64,000 nucleotides of DNA from Planctobacterium marinum. GTDB taxonomy: Bacteria > Pseudomonadota > Gammaproteobacteria > Enterobacterales > Alteromonadaceae. Below are positions 63,384 through 64,000 of the stretch, piece after piece. The DNA lies in assembly GCF_036322805.1 (NCBI RefSeq), contig NZ_AP027272.1, forward strand, positions 558,001-622,000, given 5' to 3'. Made by a program: the position numbers and the translations under genes. Within the stretch, counting starts at the first letter, position 1. Each line of letters begins with the position of its first letter. The notes below the pieces were generated by a model. It was not told the origin of the DNA, did no database searches, and worked only from the letters and a program-made list of their open reading frames with translations.

Positions 63384-64000
63384 GTTTTTGCATTGTGCAT
63401 CAATACTGCTGAGATAATGTTGCAGTGAGCATTGGTCATCAGGTTGAAAGTGCTCGGGCAGTGGCGTGATTTGGGAAAAGCTATCAAACAAAAAATTGCG
63501 ATAGCCGCTGCGCAATTCGCACCAGGCCAGTAATGTCCATTTGCCGAACCAGCCGATGATACCCAATGGCCATAGCGTGCGTTCACTGTGTTGACCTTTT
63601 TTGTCACAGTAACACACGCGGATCTTTTGCTGTTGTTCGCAGGCTTTGCGCAGAATCGCATGAATATCGCGGTAGTGATCATCGCTGTGCAGCACTGGAA
63701 TGCAATAGGGTTGCTTTTCCAGCATGAGCTTGGTGGATTCAGGTAACACGGCTTTAAATTTATCGGTGGCTTTTTGGGCGGCTAATTGCAGGTCGGGATC
63801 AGTAAAGGCCTGAGTCATCTGACTCCCTACTAACAATGCCAACGCCTCTTGTGGGGTAAACATCAGGGGCGCAAGTTGATTTTGTCGACCCAGTAAATAG
63901 CCCACACCCGGCTCGCCCTCCACATTGACTCCGGCAATTTGCAGTGAACGAATGTCCCGATACACAGTGCGAATGGAGATTTCCATTACATCGGCAATCG
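63372..64000 (-). CDS. WYL-domain DeoR-like transcriptional regulator (5' end cut)
   Basis: The N-terminus lies beyond the right edge; the frame stays open to the edge as IADVMEISIRTVYRDI. It contains the second half of an HTH_11-type winged helix (SIRTVYRDIRSLQIAGVNVEGEPGVGY) and the WYL domain (KIRVCYCDKKGQHSERTLWPLGI, then WTLLAWCELRSGYRNF). This YafY-like family senses small ligands or nucleic acids. It is convergent with the rhodanese gene, overlapping by 12 bases. Confidence 0.9.
   Translation of the reverse strand, partial: IADVMEISIRTVYRDIRSLQIAGVNVEGEPGVGYLLGRQNQLAPLMFTPQEALALLVGSQMTQAFTDPDLQLAAQKATDKFKAVLPESTKLMLEKQPYCIPVLHSDDHYRDIHAILRKACEQQQKIRVCYCDKKGQHSERTLWPLGIIGWFGKWTLLAWCELRSGYRNFLFDSFSQITPLPEHFQPDDQCSLQHYLSSIDAQCKNSLS

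Overview
The window reads as chromosome from a marine-type gammaproteobacterium, most likely an Alteromonadales/Alteromonadaceae member. This rests on recognised gene content and order (yicC, then rph-pyrE-tusA; a CRP ortholog; HemN; FrmA/FghA; several large TonB-dependent receptors) and moderate base composition. No rRNA, tRNA, CRISPR array, insertion sequence or complete prophage was seen.

Region 1 (1-6.65 kb) is a sucrose or glucoside module: a TonB-dependent receptor cut by the left edge, an amylosucrase, a chemoreceptor with one PAS domain, and a LacI-type repressor. Two perfect inverted repeats (CTTAA-N4-TTAAG) lie in the divergent receptor/amylosucrase spacer, and a degenerate copy lies before the repressor gene, so one LacI regulon is likely. 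Region 2 (6.7-22.9 kb) holds an Nramp-related transporter, the glutathione-dependent formaldehyde pathway (FrmA-FghA), a Bcr/CflA drug exporter, a CoA-transferase, a 7TM hybrid kinase with a periplasmic binding protein, a DTW protein beside an alkyltransferase-like protein, an ECF42-type sigma factor with its DGPF and VOC partners, and crp.

Region 3 (23-25.5 kb) has hemN behind an FNR-like box. It is followed by a complete-looking ribosome-mediated attenuator whose 17-codon leader peptide has five tandem Ile codons. The only gene behind it is a small P-loop nucleotide kinase, not a branched-chain amino acid gene. Region 4 (25.5-39.8 kb) is a nutrient-uptake cluster: sugar porter, FecR/FecI pair, periplasmic binding protein, two paralogous TonB-dependent receptors (one interrupted by an in-frame amber codon), and a halogenase-SapC-DUF6445 operon.

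Region 5 (41-52.4 kb) is a gene-sparse accessory stretch with many tiny ORFs. It carries a PRC-barrel/diguanylate cyclase pair, two divergent Crp/Fnr-like regulators plus a 3' remnant of a third, a frameshifted class II fumarase, NhaA, and an extra-looking HflK/HflC pair. It looks like a decaying or recently rearranged stress island. Region 6 (52.4-64 kb) returns to core genes (yicC, an S9 peptidase, rph-pyrE-tusA). After these come a low-complexity 407-residue orphan, a LysR gene divergent from two EamA transporters, SOS-controlled yebG, a GlxA-type AraC regulator divergent from a rhodanese, and a WYL regulator cut by the right edge.
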